A stretch of DNA of 7,954 nucleotides from Lysobacteraceae bacterium (lineage in GTDB: Bacteria > Pseudomonadota > Gammaproteobacteria > Xanthomonadales > Xanthomonadaceae). The notes under the pieces were generated by a model. It had not been told where the DNA came from. It saw nothing but the letters and a program-made list of their open reading frames with translations, and did no database searches. Below, in pieces: positions 1 through 7,293 of this stretch (its first letter is position 1; the number at the start of each line of letters is the position of its first letter). The stretch spans positions 764 through 8,717 of the forward strand of contig DMHI01000186.1 in the NCBI GenBank assembly GCA_003449515.1, given 5' to 3'. Position numbers and translations under genes: made by a program.

Positions 1-41
1 GCTGAAACGTGCGCTTCATCGCATTCGCGCCACGCCCCGTC

Positions 42-80
42 GCGGCCGCAACGCCGGCGTAACGCTCAGGGCGCAGCGTT
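42..80. promoter_or_regulatory. Palindrome cluster upstream of the PstS/OmpA gene
   Basis: Three symmetric elements lie back to back. GCGGCCGC (42-49) and ACGCCGGCGT (51-60) are perfect palindromes. AACGCT (61-66) and AGCGTT (75-80) form a 6-bp inverted repeat around an 8-base loop. The last could be the end of an upstream transcript, an operator, or chance in GC-rich DNA. It is followed by TGGGGCTTTG, not a clean T-run, so it is not a convincing intrinsic terminator. No confident -35/-10 pair or Pho-box-like direct repeat was seen in bases 1-104. Confidence 0.25.
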
Positions 81-97
81 TGGGGCTTTGCCGGGGC

Positions 98-102
98 GAG
101 GA
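98..102 (+). promoter_or_regulatory. Ribosome binding site deciding the start of the PstS/OmpA gene
   Basis: GAGGA lies 8 bases before the ATG at 111 but only 2 bases before the in-frame ATG at 105. The spacing favours 111 as the true start, which removes two residues (Met-Thr) from the longer reading. Confidence 0.6.
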
Positions 103-110
103 CCATGACG

Positions 111-1439
111 ATGTGCGGCAGGCGAGTGCGGGGCTTGGGGTTGGCGCTGTTGATCGGGTTCGTGGCGCTGCCGGCGCAGGCGCAGGACGCCCGGCTGTGC
201 CTGTCGGGCTCCAACACCGTGGGCCAGAAGCTGGCGCCCATGCTGGTGAAGGGCTGGGCGGAACGGCAGGGGTGGGCGCTGCATGGCGAATCGCGGCCGG
301 CGCTCGACGAGACCCGGCTCACCCTGGCCACGCCGCGCGGCGCACTGGTGGTGGACATCCTCGCCCACGGCACCAGCACCGGCTTCGACGCCCTCCGCGA
401 GGGCCGCTGCGACCTCTGGATGGCCTCACGCGCGGTGCGCGATGCCGAGATCGGCGCCGCGGCGGCGCTTGGCAGGCTCTACGAGCAGGGCCAGGAGCAT
501 GTGATCGCGCTGGATGGCCTCGCCGTCATCGTCCATCCGTCGAACCGCCTGCGGGCGCTCACGGTCGAGCAGGTGCGCAATGCCTTCGCCGGTCGCGTGC
601 GTGACTGGGCGCAGCTTGGCGGCACGCCCGGGCCGATCGTGCTGCATGCGCGTGACGACCGTTCGGGAACCTACGACACGTTCCGCGCACTGGTGATGGG
701 CGATGTCGCGCTTTCGGGCGCTGCGACCCGCTACGAGTCGACCGCGCAGCTCGCTGCGGCCGTGGCCGCCGATCCGCGTGCGATCGGCTTCGTCGGTCTT
801 GCCGGCGTGGATGGCGCGAGGGCGTTGGCGCTCTCCGAGCGCGGCACCGTGCCGCTGGCACCGGACGCGCTGTCGGTCGCCACCGAGGACTACGTGCTGG
901 CGCGTCGGCTTTTTCTTTACAGCCGCGAGCGTCCCCGCGCCGAGGTGCAGGCCTTGCTCGACTTCGTGCTGGGCCCGGGCGGCCAGGCGGTGGTCGAGCA
1001 GGTCGGCTTTGTGCCGCAGGACATCCGCGCGTTGGCCCAGCGTGCTCCCGACAACGCCGAGTACCGAGCGCTCGTCGCCGGTGCGCGTCGGCTCAGCCTG
1101 AATTTCCGCTTCGGCGAGGGTGCGGCGGTGCTCGACAACAAGGCGGTGGAGGACATCGAGCGCCTGGCGCGCTTCATGCGCGCGCCAGCACAGGCCGGCC
1201 ACGAACTGCTGTTGATCGGCTTCGCTGACCGATCGGAATCCACGCCGCTGGAGGCGCTGTCGCTCAGCAATGATCGCGTCGACCTGGTGGCCGCCGAGCT
1301 GCGCGCTGAGGGGCTGCGGGTGGCGCGCCAGCGTGGCCTCGGCCAGATCGCTCCGGTGGCGAGCAACGACAACGCCGAGGGTCGCCTGCGCAATCGTCGC
1401 GTCGAGGTCTGGATACGGCCGATCGCCGCGCCGCGCTGA
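111..1439 (+). CDS. Secreted PstS-like substrate-binding protein fused to an OmpA-type domain
   Basis: The product is about 442 residues. It opens with an Arg-rich n-region, a hydrophobic core and an AQA cleavage site near residue 24, so it should be exported by Sec. Residues about 27-300 resemble the phosphate-type periplasmic binding fold (PBP-like/PstS). They carry GSNTVG at 33-38, the STGFDALREGRCDLWMASR stretch near 89-107, and RDDRSGTY at 181-188, typical ligand-loop motifs of this family. Residues about 325-435 form an OmpA C-terminal domain. Asp373 and Arg389 sit where OmpA proteins contact diaminopimelate of peptidoglycan, and the NRRVEVWI motif is near the end. The likely role is a periplasmic ligand-binding protein, probably for phosphate or a similar oxyanion, anchored to the cell wall. 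No pstCAB permease genes are adjacent, so a transport role is not shown and the ligand is inference. The alternative start is the ATG at 105. The stop is 3 bases from the convergent isomerase gene. Confidence 0.9.
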   Translation: MCGRRVRGLGLALLIGFVALPAQAQDARLCLSGSNTVGQKLAPMLVKGWAERQGWALHGESRPALDETRLTLATPRGALVVDILAHGTSTGFDALREGRCDLWMASRAVRDAEIGAAAALGRLYEQGQEHVIALDGLAVIVHPSNRLRALTVEQVRNAFAGRVRDWAQLGGTPGPIVLHARDDRSGTYDTFRALVMGDVALSGAATRYESTAQLAAAVAADPRAIGFVGLAGVDGARALALSERGTVPLAPDALSVATEDYVLARRLFLYSRERPRAEVQALLDFVLGPGGQAVVEQVGFVPQDIRALAQRAPDNAEYRALVAGARRLSLNFRFGEGAAVLDNKAVEDIERLARFMRAPAQAGHELLLIGFADRSESTPLEALSLSNDRVDLVAAELRAEGLRVARQRGLGQIAPVASNDNAEGRLRNRRVEVWIRPIAAPR

Positions 1440-1442
1440 CGC

Positions 1443-2192
1443 CTACTTGCCGATCTTCGCCATCAGCGCCCGCAACGCCTCCTGGGTGCCGGCGTTGAAC
1501 CAGCCATCGATGAAGCCCGCGAGGTCACTGTCGCTGAAGCCGGCGAGCGCCGCGTGGAGGTCGGCGCGGGCGATCGACCGGGTGGTCAGCAGGGGCTCGC
1601 GCGGCAGGCTGGCAAGCGTGCCCAGCCAGTCGAGCGCACGCGCCGGGACGTGTTCGATGTCGGCGAGCTCGTCGACGAGACCGATGCGCAGCGCCGCGTC
1701 GGATTCGATCATCGCGCCGGCCACCATCAGGCGTTCGGCGCGGTGCGGGCCGACCACGCGGCGCATCAGCACCTGGATCGCCGCAGGCACGACGAGGCCG
1801 ACCTGCGTCTCGTTCAAGCCGATGCGGTACGCGCCGCGCGCCATCACCCGGTAGTCGCAGCACAGGGCCAGCACGCAGCCGCCGGCCGGACTGTGGCCGC
1901 CGATGGCCGCGGCCACCGGCACGGGACAGTGCGCGATCGCCCGCGCGGCGGCGAAAAAGCCCGACCACGCGGCGGTGATGCCGGCGCGGTCAAGCGTCAG
2001 CAGGTACGGCACATCGAGCCCGCCGGAAAACACCTTCGGCCCGCCCGACAGCACGACGCCGTCGATGCCGCGCAGCTGCGCCGGCGCGAAGGCCTCGGTG
2101 AGCGCCGTCAGCAGCGCCGGATCCAGCGCGTTGACAGGCGGCCGGGCGAGGCGGATTTCGAGGAGCTGGCCGTGGGTGATGCGTTCGAGCAT
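1443..2192 (-). CDS. Enoyl-CoA isomerase-like crotonase (delta3,delta2 type)
   Basis: This is a 249-residue crotonase-superfamily protein. It probably moves the double bond of 3-enoyl-CoA to the 2-position so that unsaturated fatty acids can enter beta-oxidation in the cytoplasm. The oxyanion-hole regions are FSGGLD (55-60) and PAGGC (102-106). The block PAGGCVLALCCDYRV followed by IGLNETQVGL (124-133) closely resembles mitochondrial enoyl-CoA isomerase (ECI1/DCI) as I know it. Glu128 would be the single catalytic acid of that family. Where enoyl-CoA hydratases have their other catalytic Glu (the GGCEL motif), this protein has Val107, which argues against hydratase activity. The start chosen is the ATG at 2192, because it begins the conserved fold. 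A longer frame reaching 2282 would overlap the upstream gene. There is no clear Shine-Dalgarno sequence. The start lies 7 bases after the DUF4139 stop, so coupled translation is likely. It is last in the minus-strand cluster. Confidence 0.88.
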   Translation of the reverse strand: MLERITHGQLLEIRLARPPVNALDPALLTALTEAFAPAQLRGIDGVVLSGGPKVFSGGLDVPYLLTLDRAGITAAWSGFFAAARAIAHCPVPVAAAIGGHSPAGGCVLALCCDYRVMARGAYRIGLNETQVGLVVPAAIQVLMRRVVGPHRAERLMVAGAMIESDAALRIGLVDELADIEHVPARALDWLGTLASLPREPLLTTRSIARADLHAALAGFSDSDLAGFIDGWFNAGTQEALRALMAKIGK

Positions 2193-2199
2193 GGGGGTC

Positions 2200-3681
2200 T
2201 CAGTCGAGGGTGATGTCGGCCGCCCAACGATAGCGCACGGTGTAGCGCAGCACCGTCTCGCCGCCGGCCGGCACGCGCACATCGGCCTCGATGCGTTGCG
2301 CGTCCTTCTTGCGGAACCGCTCGCCGCCTTCGACCAGCTGCCATTCGGTCCAGCGTGGCAGGCGATCGCCGAGCCGCACCGTGGTTTCCGTCGCCTTGGC
2401 GTTGCGCAGCGTCCACTCCACCGTCTCGGTCATCGTCCGGCCGCTGCGATCGAGCTGGAAGTCGGTGGTCTTGCGCTGCGCGGTGACGTCGAACGCGCCG
2501 CCGAGGTCGAGGTCGAGTGTGCGACCGGCGGCGGTATGGCCGAGGTCGGCTTCGCCGAGCAGATCGGCGCCATCGAAGGCGCGCAGGCGGCCGGCCGGCA
2601 GCGGTACGCCGAGCCCGGCGCTGCGCTCGTTCTGGAACACGAGGCGCGCGCGCACCGGGATCTCGCCGTCGCCGCCGAGCTCGCGGTGGATCATCGGCCG
2701 CTCCGGCATCCAGTCGCCGTCGTGGCGCTCGGCAACGAGGCGGCGCTCGCAGGGCACGTCGTTGGCGGGTGCCATCAGCGGCAGGCGCTGCAGCGAATCG
2801 TCGGGCAGATCGCCGGTGCCGGGCAGGCGGTAGCGGTGGTTTTCGCCGGAGGCGACCGCCTGCGGCGCGGCATCGGCCATCATCATCTTGGCCTCCATCG
2901 GTGCGCTGGCACGCATCGCGGTGCCACTCGGCGCGATGCGGTCGATGCGGCGGTTCGGCTCGCCGGCGACGAGGTCGAGCGCGACGTTGTTGAAATCCAC
3001 GCCCGAGCGGTTCGCCACCATCGCGTGGCCTTCGAGCGCCATGCGGCAGTTCGCGCCGCTGCCGCGCAGCACGGCGCGGTACTCGGCGCGCCACGCCAGG
3101 CCGGCGGTCGCGTAGTCGAGCCGCGCGTCGCGCGTTCCGCCGCTCGCGTCCAGCATGAAGCGCAGCGTCGGGCGGGTGACGAGGCCGCCCGGCGGATCGG
3201 TCAGCGTGACGCTGCTGAAGCCCGACAGCACGCGCAACTGCCCGCCGGTTTCGCGCAGGGTCAGACCGTTGCCCACGGCGACCAGCGTGCCGCGGAACTC
3301 ACGCACGCCCGTTGCCGTGAGCTGGTCGACGCCGATCTCGCGACCGATCGCGCGCTGCAGCAGTTGCGCGTGGTCGGCGGTGGCGAAGTCGTAGCGCTGG
3401 CTGCGCACCGCCACGCCGTCACCGTGGAGCTGCACGGTGGACGGATCGAGCGCCAGCGGCAGATCGTCGATCGACCATTCACCGGCGCTCACGCGCACGG
3501 GTCGCTGCACCAGCGCATAGCCGGCATTGCTCGCTCCCGCGCGCGTCTGGCTGACAGCGTCGAAGCCACCGCTGTAGATGACGAGGCGCTGGGACTCGAC
3601 AGCGGCGGCGTTCATGGTGGCTCCCAGAGCGAAGGTGAGGGCAGCGGCGCGGAGCAGGGTGCGCAGGGAGGATCGCGTCAT
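2200..3681 (-). CDS. Secreted DUF4139 domain protein
   Basis: The product is 493 residues. An N-terminal signal peptide has basic residues, a hydrophobic core at about 10-20 and an AAA site near 27, so the mature part should be periplasmic or outer-membrane associated. No other membrane segment is evident. Residues about 30-185 are a beta-rich N-terminal region. From about 186 to the end it matches the DUF4139 pattern: the DYATAGLAWRAEY segment near 189-201, a Met/Ala-rich linker (PMEAKMMMAD, 261-270), and a beta-strand C-terminal half ending in a W-x-Y-type conjugate-like domain around 405-490. Only two mature cysteines (212 and 311) are present and could form a disulfide. The biochemical function of this family is not established, and I do not assign one. 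The start is supported by GAGGA 7 bases upstream. The gene lies 3 bases after the thioesterase stop and 7 before the isomerase start, so it is co-transcribed with both. Confidence 0.85.
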   Translation of the reverse strand: MTRSSLRTLLRAAALTFALGATMNAAAVESQRLVIYSGGFDAVSQTRAGASNAGYALVQRPVRVSAGEWSIDDLPLALDPSTVQLHGDGVAVRSQRYDFATADHAQLLQRAIGREIGVDQLTATGVREFRGTLVAVGNGLTLRETGGQLRVLSGFSSVTLTDPPGGLVTRPTLRFMLDASGGTRDARLDYATAGLAWRAEYRAVLRGSGANCRMALEGHAMVANRSGVDFNNVALDLVAGEPNRRIDRIAPSGTAMRASAPMEAKMMMADAAPQAVASGENHRYRLPGTGDLPDDSLQRLPLMAPANDVPCERRLVAERHDGDWMPERPMIHRELGGDGEIPVRARLVFQNERSAGLGVPLPAGRLRAFDGADLLGEADLGHTAAGRTLDLDLGGAFDVTAQRKTTDFQLDRSGRTMTETVEWTLRNAKATETTVRLGDRLPRWTEWQLVEGGERFRKKDAQRIEADVRVPAGGETVLRYTVRYRWAADITLD

Positions 3682-3684
3682 CGT

Positions 3685-4083
3685 TCAGTCCTCGCAGGCG
3701 GCGCGGATGAAGGGCGGCAGCGCGATCGACGCGCCAGTGTTGTCCACCCACACCATCACGGTGTGGCCATCAGCGTAAAGCACGCCGTCCGGCGTCGCGC
3801 TCTCGATGCGGTGGCCCAAGGTCAGGCTCTTCGTGCCGAGCTTCTCGGCGTGCAGGGTGATGCGCAGGCGCTCCGGCCAGCCGATCGGGCGACGGTAGTT
3901 CATCGTCGCCGCGGCGAGGATCGGCGCGCAGTCGACATCGGCCCAGGCGGCCGGCACCAGCGCGCGGAACCACGCCACGCGCGCTTCTTCGATGTAGCGC
4001 AGGTAGCTGGCGTTGTTGACGTGGTTGAAGGCGTCCATGTCGCCCCAGCGCACGTCCATGGCGAACTCGAACACGGTCTTCAT
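3685..4083 (-). CDS. Acyl-CoA thioesterase, 4HBT/YbgC-like hotdog fold
   Basis: This is a 132-residue protein, the usual length of a single hotdog domain. The N-terminal motif RWGDMDAFNHVNNASYLRY (12-30) followed by EEAR is the signature of the 4-hydroxybenzoyl-CoA thioesterase family (4HBT_2 branch). Asp17 is the expected catalytic carboxylate and HVNN lies at the start of the long helix. The protein should hydrolyse an acyl-CoA thioester in the cytoplasm, probably as a tetramer. The substrate cannot be read from sequence. The ATG overlaps the uvrA stop in an ATGA arrangement, so translation is probably coupled to uvrA. A weak AAGG (4091-4094, minus strand) lies 7 bases upstream. A nearby enoyl-CoA isomerase gene in the same cluster fits a fatty acyl-CoA substrate, but that is inference. 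Confidence 0.9.
   Translation of the reverse strand: MKTVFEFAMDVRWGDMDAFNHVNNASYLRYIEEARVAWFRALVPAAWADVDCAPILAAATMNYRRPIGWPERLRITLHAEKLGTKSLTLGHRIESATPDGVLYADGHTVMVWVDNTGASIALPPFIRAACED
3689..3693 (-). promoter_or_regulatory. Ribosome binding site of the DUF4139 gene, inside the thioesterase gene
   Basis: GAGGA on the minus strand sits 7 bases before the ATG at 3681. It is embedded in the last codons of the thioesterase gene, as expected for coupled translation. It supports the longer start over the internal Met23. Confidence 0.65.
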
Positions 4084-7019
4084 GCGCGGGCCTTCTTCTT
4101 TGGTGCCGGCGCATCGGCGGGATCCGGGCGCGGCGGGTTGGGCAGCGTGGGCTTCATGCGGCGGAGCTTCGGCACCGCCGGAGTCGAGGCCGGCGCGGCT
4201 TCGAGCAGTCTGGCGAGGAAACGGCCGGTATGCGAGTCGGGGTGTGCGGCGATGGCCTCCGGCGTGCCGGCGGCGATGATCTGCCCGCCGCGATGACCGC
4301 CTTCCGGGCCGAGGTCGATCACCCAGTCGGCGGTCTTGACCACGTCGAGGTTGTGCTCGATCACCACCACGGTGTTGCCGTCGTCGCGAAGCTTGTGCAG
4401 CACGGCCAGCAGGTGCTCGATGTCGGCGAAGTGCAGGCCGGTGGTGGGCTCGTCGAGGATGTACAGCGTGCGGCCGGTGTCGCGGCGCGAGAGTTCCTTT
4501 GACAGCTTGACGCGCTGCGCCTCGCCGCCGGACAGCGTCGTCGCGCTCTGGCCGAGCTTGATGTAGGAGAGGCCCACGTCCATCAGGGTCTCCAGCTTGC
4601 GCGCGATCGACGGCACCGGCTCGAACAGCTTCAGCGCGTCCTCGACGGTCATTTCCAGCACGTCGTGGATGCTGTAGCCCTTGTAGAGGATCTCCAGTGT
4701 CTCGCGGTTGTAGCGCTTGCCGTGGCAGACGTCGCAGGGCACATACACGTCCGGCAGGAAGTGCATCTCGACCTTGATCAGGCCATCGCCTTGGCAGGCT
4801 TCGCAGCGGCCGCCGCGCACGTTGAAGCTGAAGCGGCCGGGCGCATAGCCGCGAGCGCGCGCCTCGGGCACCTGCGCGTAGAGCTCGCGCAGCGGCGTGA
4901 ACAGGCCGGTGTAGGTCGCCGGATTCGAGCGCGGCGTGCGGCCGATCGGCGTCTGGTCGATGTCGACCACCTTGTCGAACAGGTCAAGGCCGACCACCTC
5001 GCGGTGCGCCGCTGCCGTTGCGCCCGAGCCGTTGAGCTCGCGCGAGGCCAGCGCGAACAGCGTGTCGTTGATCAGCGTCGACTTGCCTGAACCCGACACG
5101 CCCGTCACCGCGACGAACAGCCCGGCCGGGATCTCGAGATCGACGTTCTTCAGGTTGTTGCCGCTGGCGCCGAGCAGCTTCAGCCACTCGTTCTTGCGCG
5201 GCGCGTGGCGCTTGCTCGGCACCTCGATGCGGCGCTCGCCGCTCAGGTACTGCCCAGTGATCGAGCGCGGTGAGGCCATGATGTCCGCCACCGAGCCTTG
5301 CCCGACCACTTCGCCGCCGTGCACGCCGGCGCCGGGGCCGATGTCGACCACATGGTCGGCGAGGCGGATCGCGTCTTCGTCGTGCTCGACGACGATGACC
5401 GTGTTGCCGAGGTCGCGCAGGCGCGTCAGCGTGGCGAGCAGGCGCTCGTTGTCACGCTGGTGCAGGCCGATCGACGGCTCGTCGAGCACGTACATCACGC
5501 CGACGAGGCCCGCGCCGATCTGCGAAGCCAGCCGGATGCGCTGCGCTTCACCGCCGGAGAGCGAATCGGCCTGGCGATCGAGCGTGAGGTAATCGAGGCC
5601 GACGTCGACGAGGAAACGCAGACGCTCGCGGATCTCCTTGACGATCTTCACCGCGATCTCGCCGCGCCAGCCGGGCAGGGTGAGGTCGCTGAAGAAGGCC
5701 ATGCAGGCGTCGACCGGCAGATGCGCCACCTCGGGCAGGTTGCGGCCGGCGACGAACACGTGCCGCGCCATGCGGTTCAGTCGCGCGCCGCCGCAGTCGG
5801 GGCAGGGCTGGTCGCTGATGTACTTCGCCAGTTCCTCGCGCACGGTCTGCGATTCGGTCTCGCGGTAGCGCCGCTGCAGGTTCGGCAGGATGCCCTCGAA
5901 GGCGTGCTTGCGCTGGCTGCGGCCGCCGTTCTCGGTGATGTAGGTGAAGCTGATCAGCTCGCCCCCGGAGCCGTGCAGCACGGCGTCGCGGGCGCGCTTC
6001 GGCAGGTCCTGCCAAGGCGTGTCGACGCTGAACCCGTAGTGCTTGGCCAGCGCCGCGACCAGCTGGAAGTAGTAGATGTTGCGGCGGTCCCAGCCGCGCA
6101 CCGCGCCATTGGCGAGGCTGAGCTCCGGGTGGCCGACCACCTTCGCGGCGTCGAACACCTGGGTGACGCCCAAGCCGTCGCAGGTCGGGCAGGCGCCCAC
6201 CGGCGAGTTGAAGGAGAACAGCCGAGGCTCGAGTTCAGGCAGCGAGTAGTCGCAATGCGGGCAGCCGTACTTGCTGCTGAACATCTGCGCTGGCGCTTTG
6301 TCGTCGTCCATGTCGGCGATCAGCGCGACGCCGTCGGCCAGCTTCAGCGCGGTCTCGAAGCTCTCGGCGAGGCGCTGCTTCATCTCCGCGCGCGGCTTGA
6401 AGCGGTCGACCACGGCTTCGATGGTGTGCTTCACGCGCAGCTCGAGCTTCGGCACCGCGTCGATCTCGTGCACCACGCCGTCGACGCGGACGCGCACGTA
6501 ACCCTGCGCGCGCAGCGCGTCGAACACCTGCGCATGCTCGCCCTTGCGGTCGCGCACCACCGGCGCCAGCAGCATCAGGCGCTTGTCCTCCGGCATCGCC
6601 AGCACGGCGTCGACCATCTGGCCGATGGTCTGCGCCTCGAGCGGCGCGTCGTGGTCCGGGCAGCGCGGCGTGCCGACGCGGGCATAGAGCAGGCGCAGGT
6701 AGTCGTGGATCTCGGTGATCGTGCCGACCGTCGAGCGCGGGTTGTGCGAGGTCGACTTCTGTTCGATCGAGATCGCCGGCGACAGGCCCTCGATGTGGTC
6801 GAGGTCCGGCTTCTCCATCACCGACAGGAACTGCCGCGCGTAGGCCGACAGCGACTCGACGTAGCGGCGCTGGCCTTCGGCGTAGATCGTGTCGAAGGCC
6901 AGCGAGCTCTTGCCCGAGCCCGAGAGCCCGGTGATGACGATGAGCTGGTCTCGCGGCAGGTCGAGATCGACGTTCTTCAGGTTGTGGGTGCGTGCGCCGC
7001 GGATGCGGATCTGGTCCAT
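4080..7019 (-). CDS. uvrA: UvrABC system protein A (excision nuclease ATPase)
   Basis: UvrA dimers find bulky DNA lesions and load UvrB in nucleotide excision repair. The 979-residue product follows E. coli UvrA closely over its whole length. Nucleotide-binding site I has Walker A GLSGSGKSS (31-39, Lys37), signature LSGGEAQRIRLAS (487-499) and Walker B YVLDEPSIGLH (510-520). Site II has GVSGSGKST (640-648, Lys646), LSGGEAQRVKLS (829-840) and YILDEPTTGLH (853-863). Zinc ligands are intact: Cys253, 256, 277 and 280 in the first module and Cys739, 742, 762 and 765 in the second. A further CPDC pair is at 406-409. After about residue 940, where E. coli UvrA ends, a tail rich in Pro, Ala and Lys continues for about 39 residues and is probably disordered. 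The ATG at 7019 gives the family-typical MDQIRIRGARTHN start; a TTG at 7052 in frame would add 11 atypical residues. No clear Shine-Dalgarno sequence precedes it. It is first in the minus-strand cluster, divergent from rplU. Confidence 0.98.
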   Translation of the reverse strand: MDQIRIRGARTHNLKNVDLDLPRDQLIVITGLSGSGKSSLAFDTIYAEGQRRYVESLSAYARQFLSVMEKPDLDHIEGLSPAISIEQKSTSHNPRSTVGTITEIHDYLRLLYARVGTPRCPDHDAPLEAQTIGQMVDAVLAMPEDKRLMLLAPVVRDRKGEHAQVFDALRAQGYVRVRVDGVVHEIDAVPKLELRVKHTIEAVVDRFKPRAEMKQRLAESFETALKLADGVALIADMDDDKAPAQMFSSKYGCPHCDYSLPELEPRLFSFNSPVGACPTCDGLGVTQVFDAAKVVGHPELSLANGAVRGWDRRNIYYFQLVAALAKHYGFSVDTPWQDLPKRARDAVLHGSGGELISFTYITENGGRSQRKHAFEGILPNLQRRYRETESQTVREELAKYISDQPCPDCGGARLNRMARHVFVAGRNLPEVAHLPVDACMAFFSDLTLPGWRGEIAVKIVKEIRERLRFLVDVGLDYLTLDRQADSLSGGEAQRIRLASQIGAGLVGVMYVLDEPSIGLHQRDNERLLATLTRLRDLGNTVIVVEHDEDAIRLADHVVDIGPGAGVHGGEVVGQGSVADIMASPRSITGQYLSGERRIEVPSKRHAPRKNEWLKLLGASGNNLKNVDLEIPAGLFVAVTGVSGSGKSTLINDTLFALASRELNGSGATAAAHREVVGLDLFDKVVDIDQTPIGRTPRSNPATYTGLFTPLRELYAQVPEARARGYAPGRFSFNVRGGRCEACQGDGLIKVEMHFLPDVYVPCDVCHGKRYNRETLEILYKGYSIHDVLEMTVEDALKLFEPVPSIARKLETLMDVGLSYIKLGQSATTLSGGEAQRVKLSKELSRRDTGRTLYILDEPTTGLHFADIEHLLAVLHKLRDDGNTVVVIEHNLDVVKTADWVIDLGPEGGHRGGQIIAAGTPEAIAAHPDSHTGRFLARLLEAAPASTPAVPKLRRMKPTLPNPPRPDPADAPAPKKKARA

Positions 7020-7156
7020 GAGGGGGCAGGGCGCTGGGGGCCGATCGGGCAATTGGCGAGTCTAGCCCGCCGCGCCATCCCGGCCGTGACCGCCGCGTGG
7101 CCGGGCGACGAGCCTGAACGCCAGCCGGCCCACACCGGCGGTGGTCGCTCCCGAAC

Positions 7157-7186
7157 TTGCGCGGGCCGGCGCTTCTGTCCCATACT
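7157..7186 (+). promoter_or_regulatory. Candidate sigma-70 promoter for rplU-rpmA
   Basis: TTGCGC (7157-7162) and CATACT (7181-7186) are separated by 18 bases. They match the TTGACA and TATAAT consensus at 3 and 4 of 6 positions. Transcription would start near 7193 and leave a leader of about 107 bases. It sits in a relatively less GC-rich patch of the intergenic region. Nothing proves it is used. Confidence 0.35.
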
Positions 7187-7224
7187 CCGCGACTCCCTGC
7201 GTCCGGCCCGGCCCAAACCGGCGT

Positions 7225-7261
7225 CGAGCCACGGGGGCGGCAGGCGGCCACCGCCCGCTCG
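7225..7261 (+). promoter_or_regulatory. Leader hairpin upstream of rplU
   Basis: CGAGC (7225-7229) pairs with GCTCG (7257-7261). GGGCGG (7235-7240) pairs with CCGCCC (7251-7256). Together they make an 11-bp stem with a 5-base bulge on the 5' side (7230-7234) and a 10-base loop. It is followed by an A-rich stretch, low in predicted pairing, running to the ribosome binding site. The layout suits a ribosomal-protein leader that could bind a regulator, but stems like this also arise by chance in GC-rich DNA. Confidence 0.4.
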
Positions 7262-7289
7262 AATCCCAAGAAGAACTACAGAAAGCAAC

Positions 7290-7293
7290 GAGG
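7290..7293 (+). promoter_or_regulatory. Ribosome binding site of rplU
   Basis: GAGG sits 6 bases before the ATG at 7300, within an A-rich context, and fixes the L21 start. Confidence 0.7.

Noticed and set aside
1..104. Pho box upstream of the PstS-like gene
   Set aside because: No CTGTCAT-like direct repeats with the expected spacing are visible.
1..108. End of an upstream gene in frame 1, with its stop in an ATGA overlap at 105-108
   Set aside because: The translation is Arg/Ser/Pro/Ala-rich with no motif, and third codon positions are not GC-biased as in the real genes here. It is not supported as coding from 108 bases.
2193..2282. A 30-residue N-terminal extension of the isomerase
   Set aside because: It would overlap the DUF4139 coding end, is Cys/Arg/Pro-rich and lies outside the crotonase fold. 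The ATG at 2192 fits the family start.
1903..4296. A 797-codon open frame on the plus strand opposite the isomerase, DUF4139 and thioesterase genes
   Set aside because: Its translation is Arg/Ala/His-rich without family motifs and it lies antisense to genes with clear conserved domains. High GC reduces stop codons in the antisense frames.
7020..7052. Longer UvrA start at the TTG at 7052
   Set aside because: It adds 11 Pro-rich residues not seen at UvrA N-termini. The ATG at 7019 gives the standard MDQIRIRGARTHN opening.
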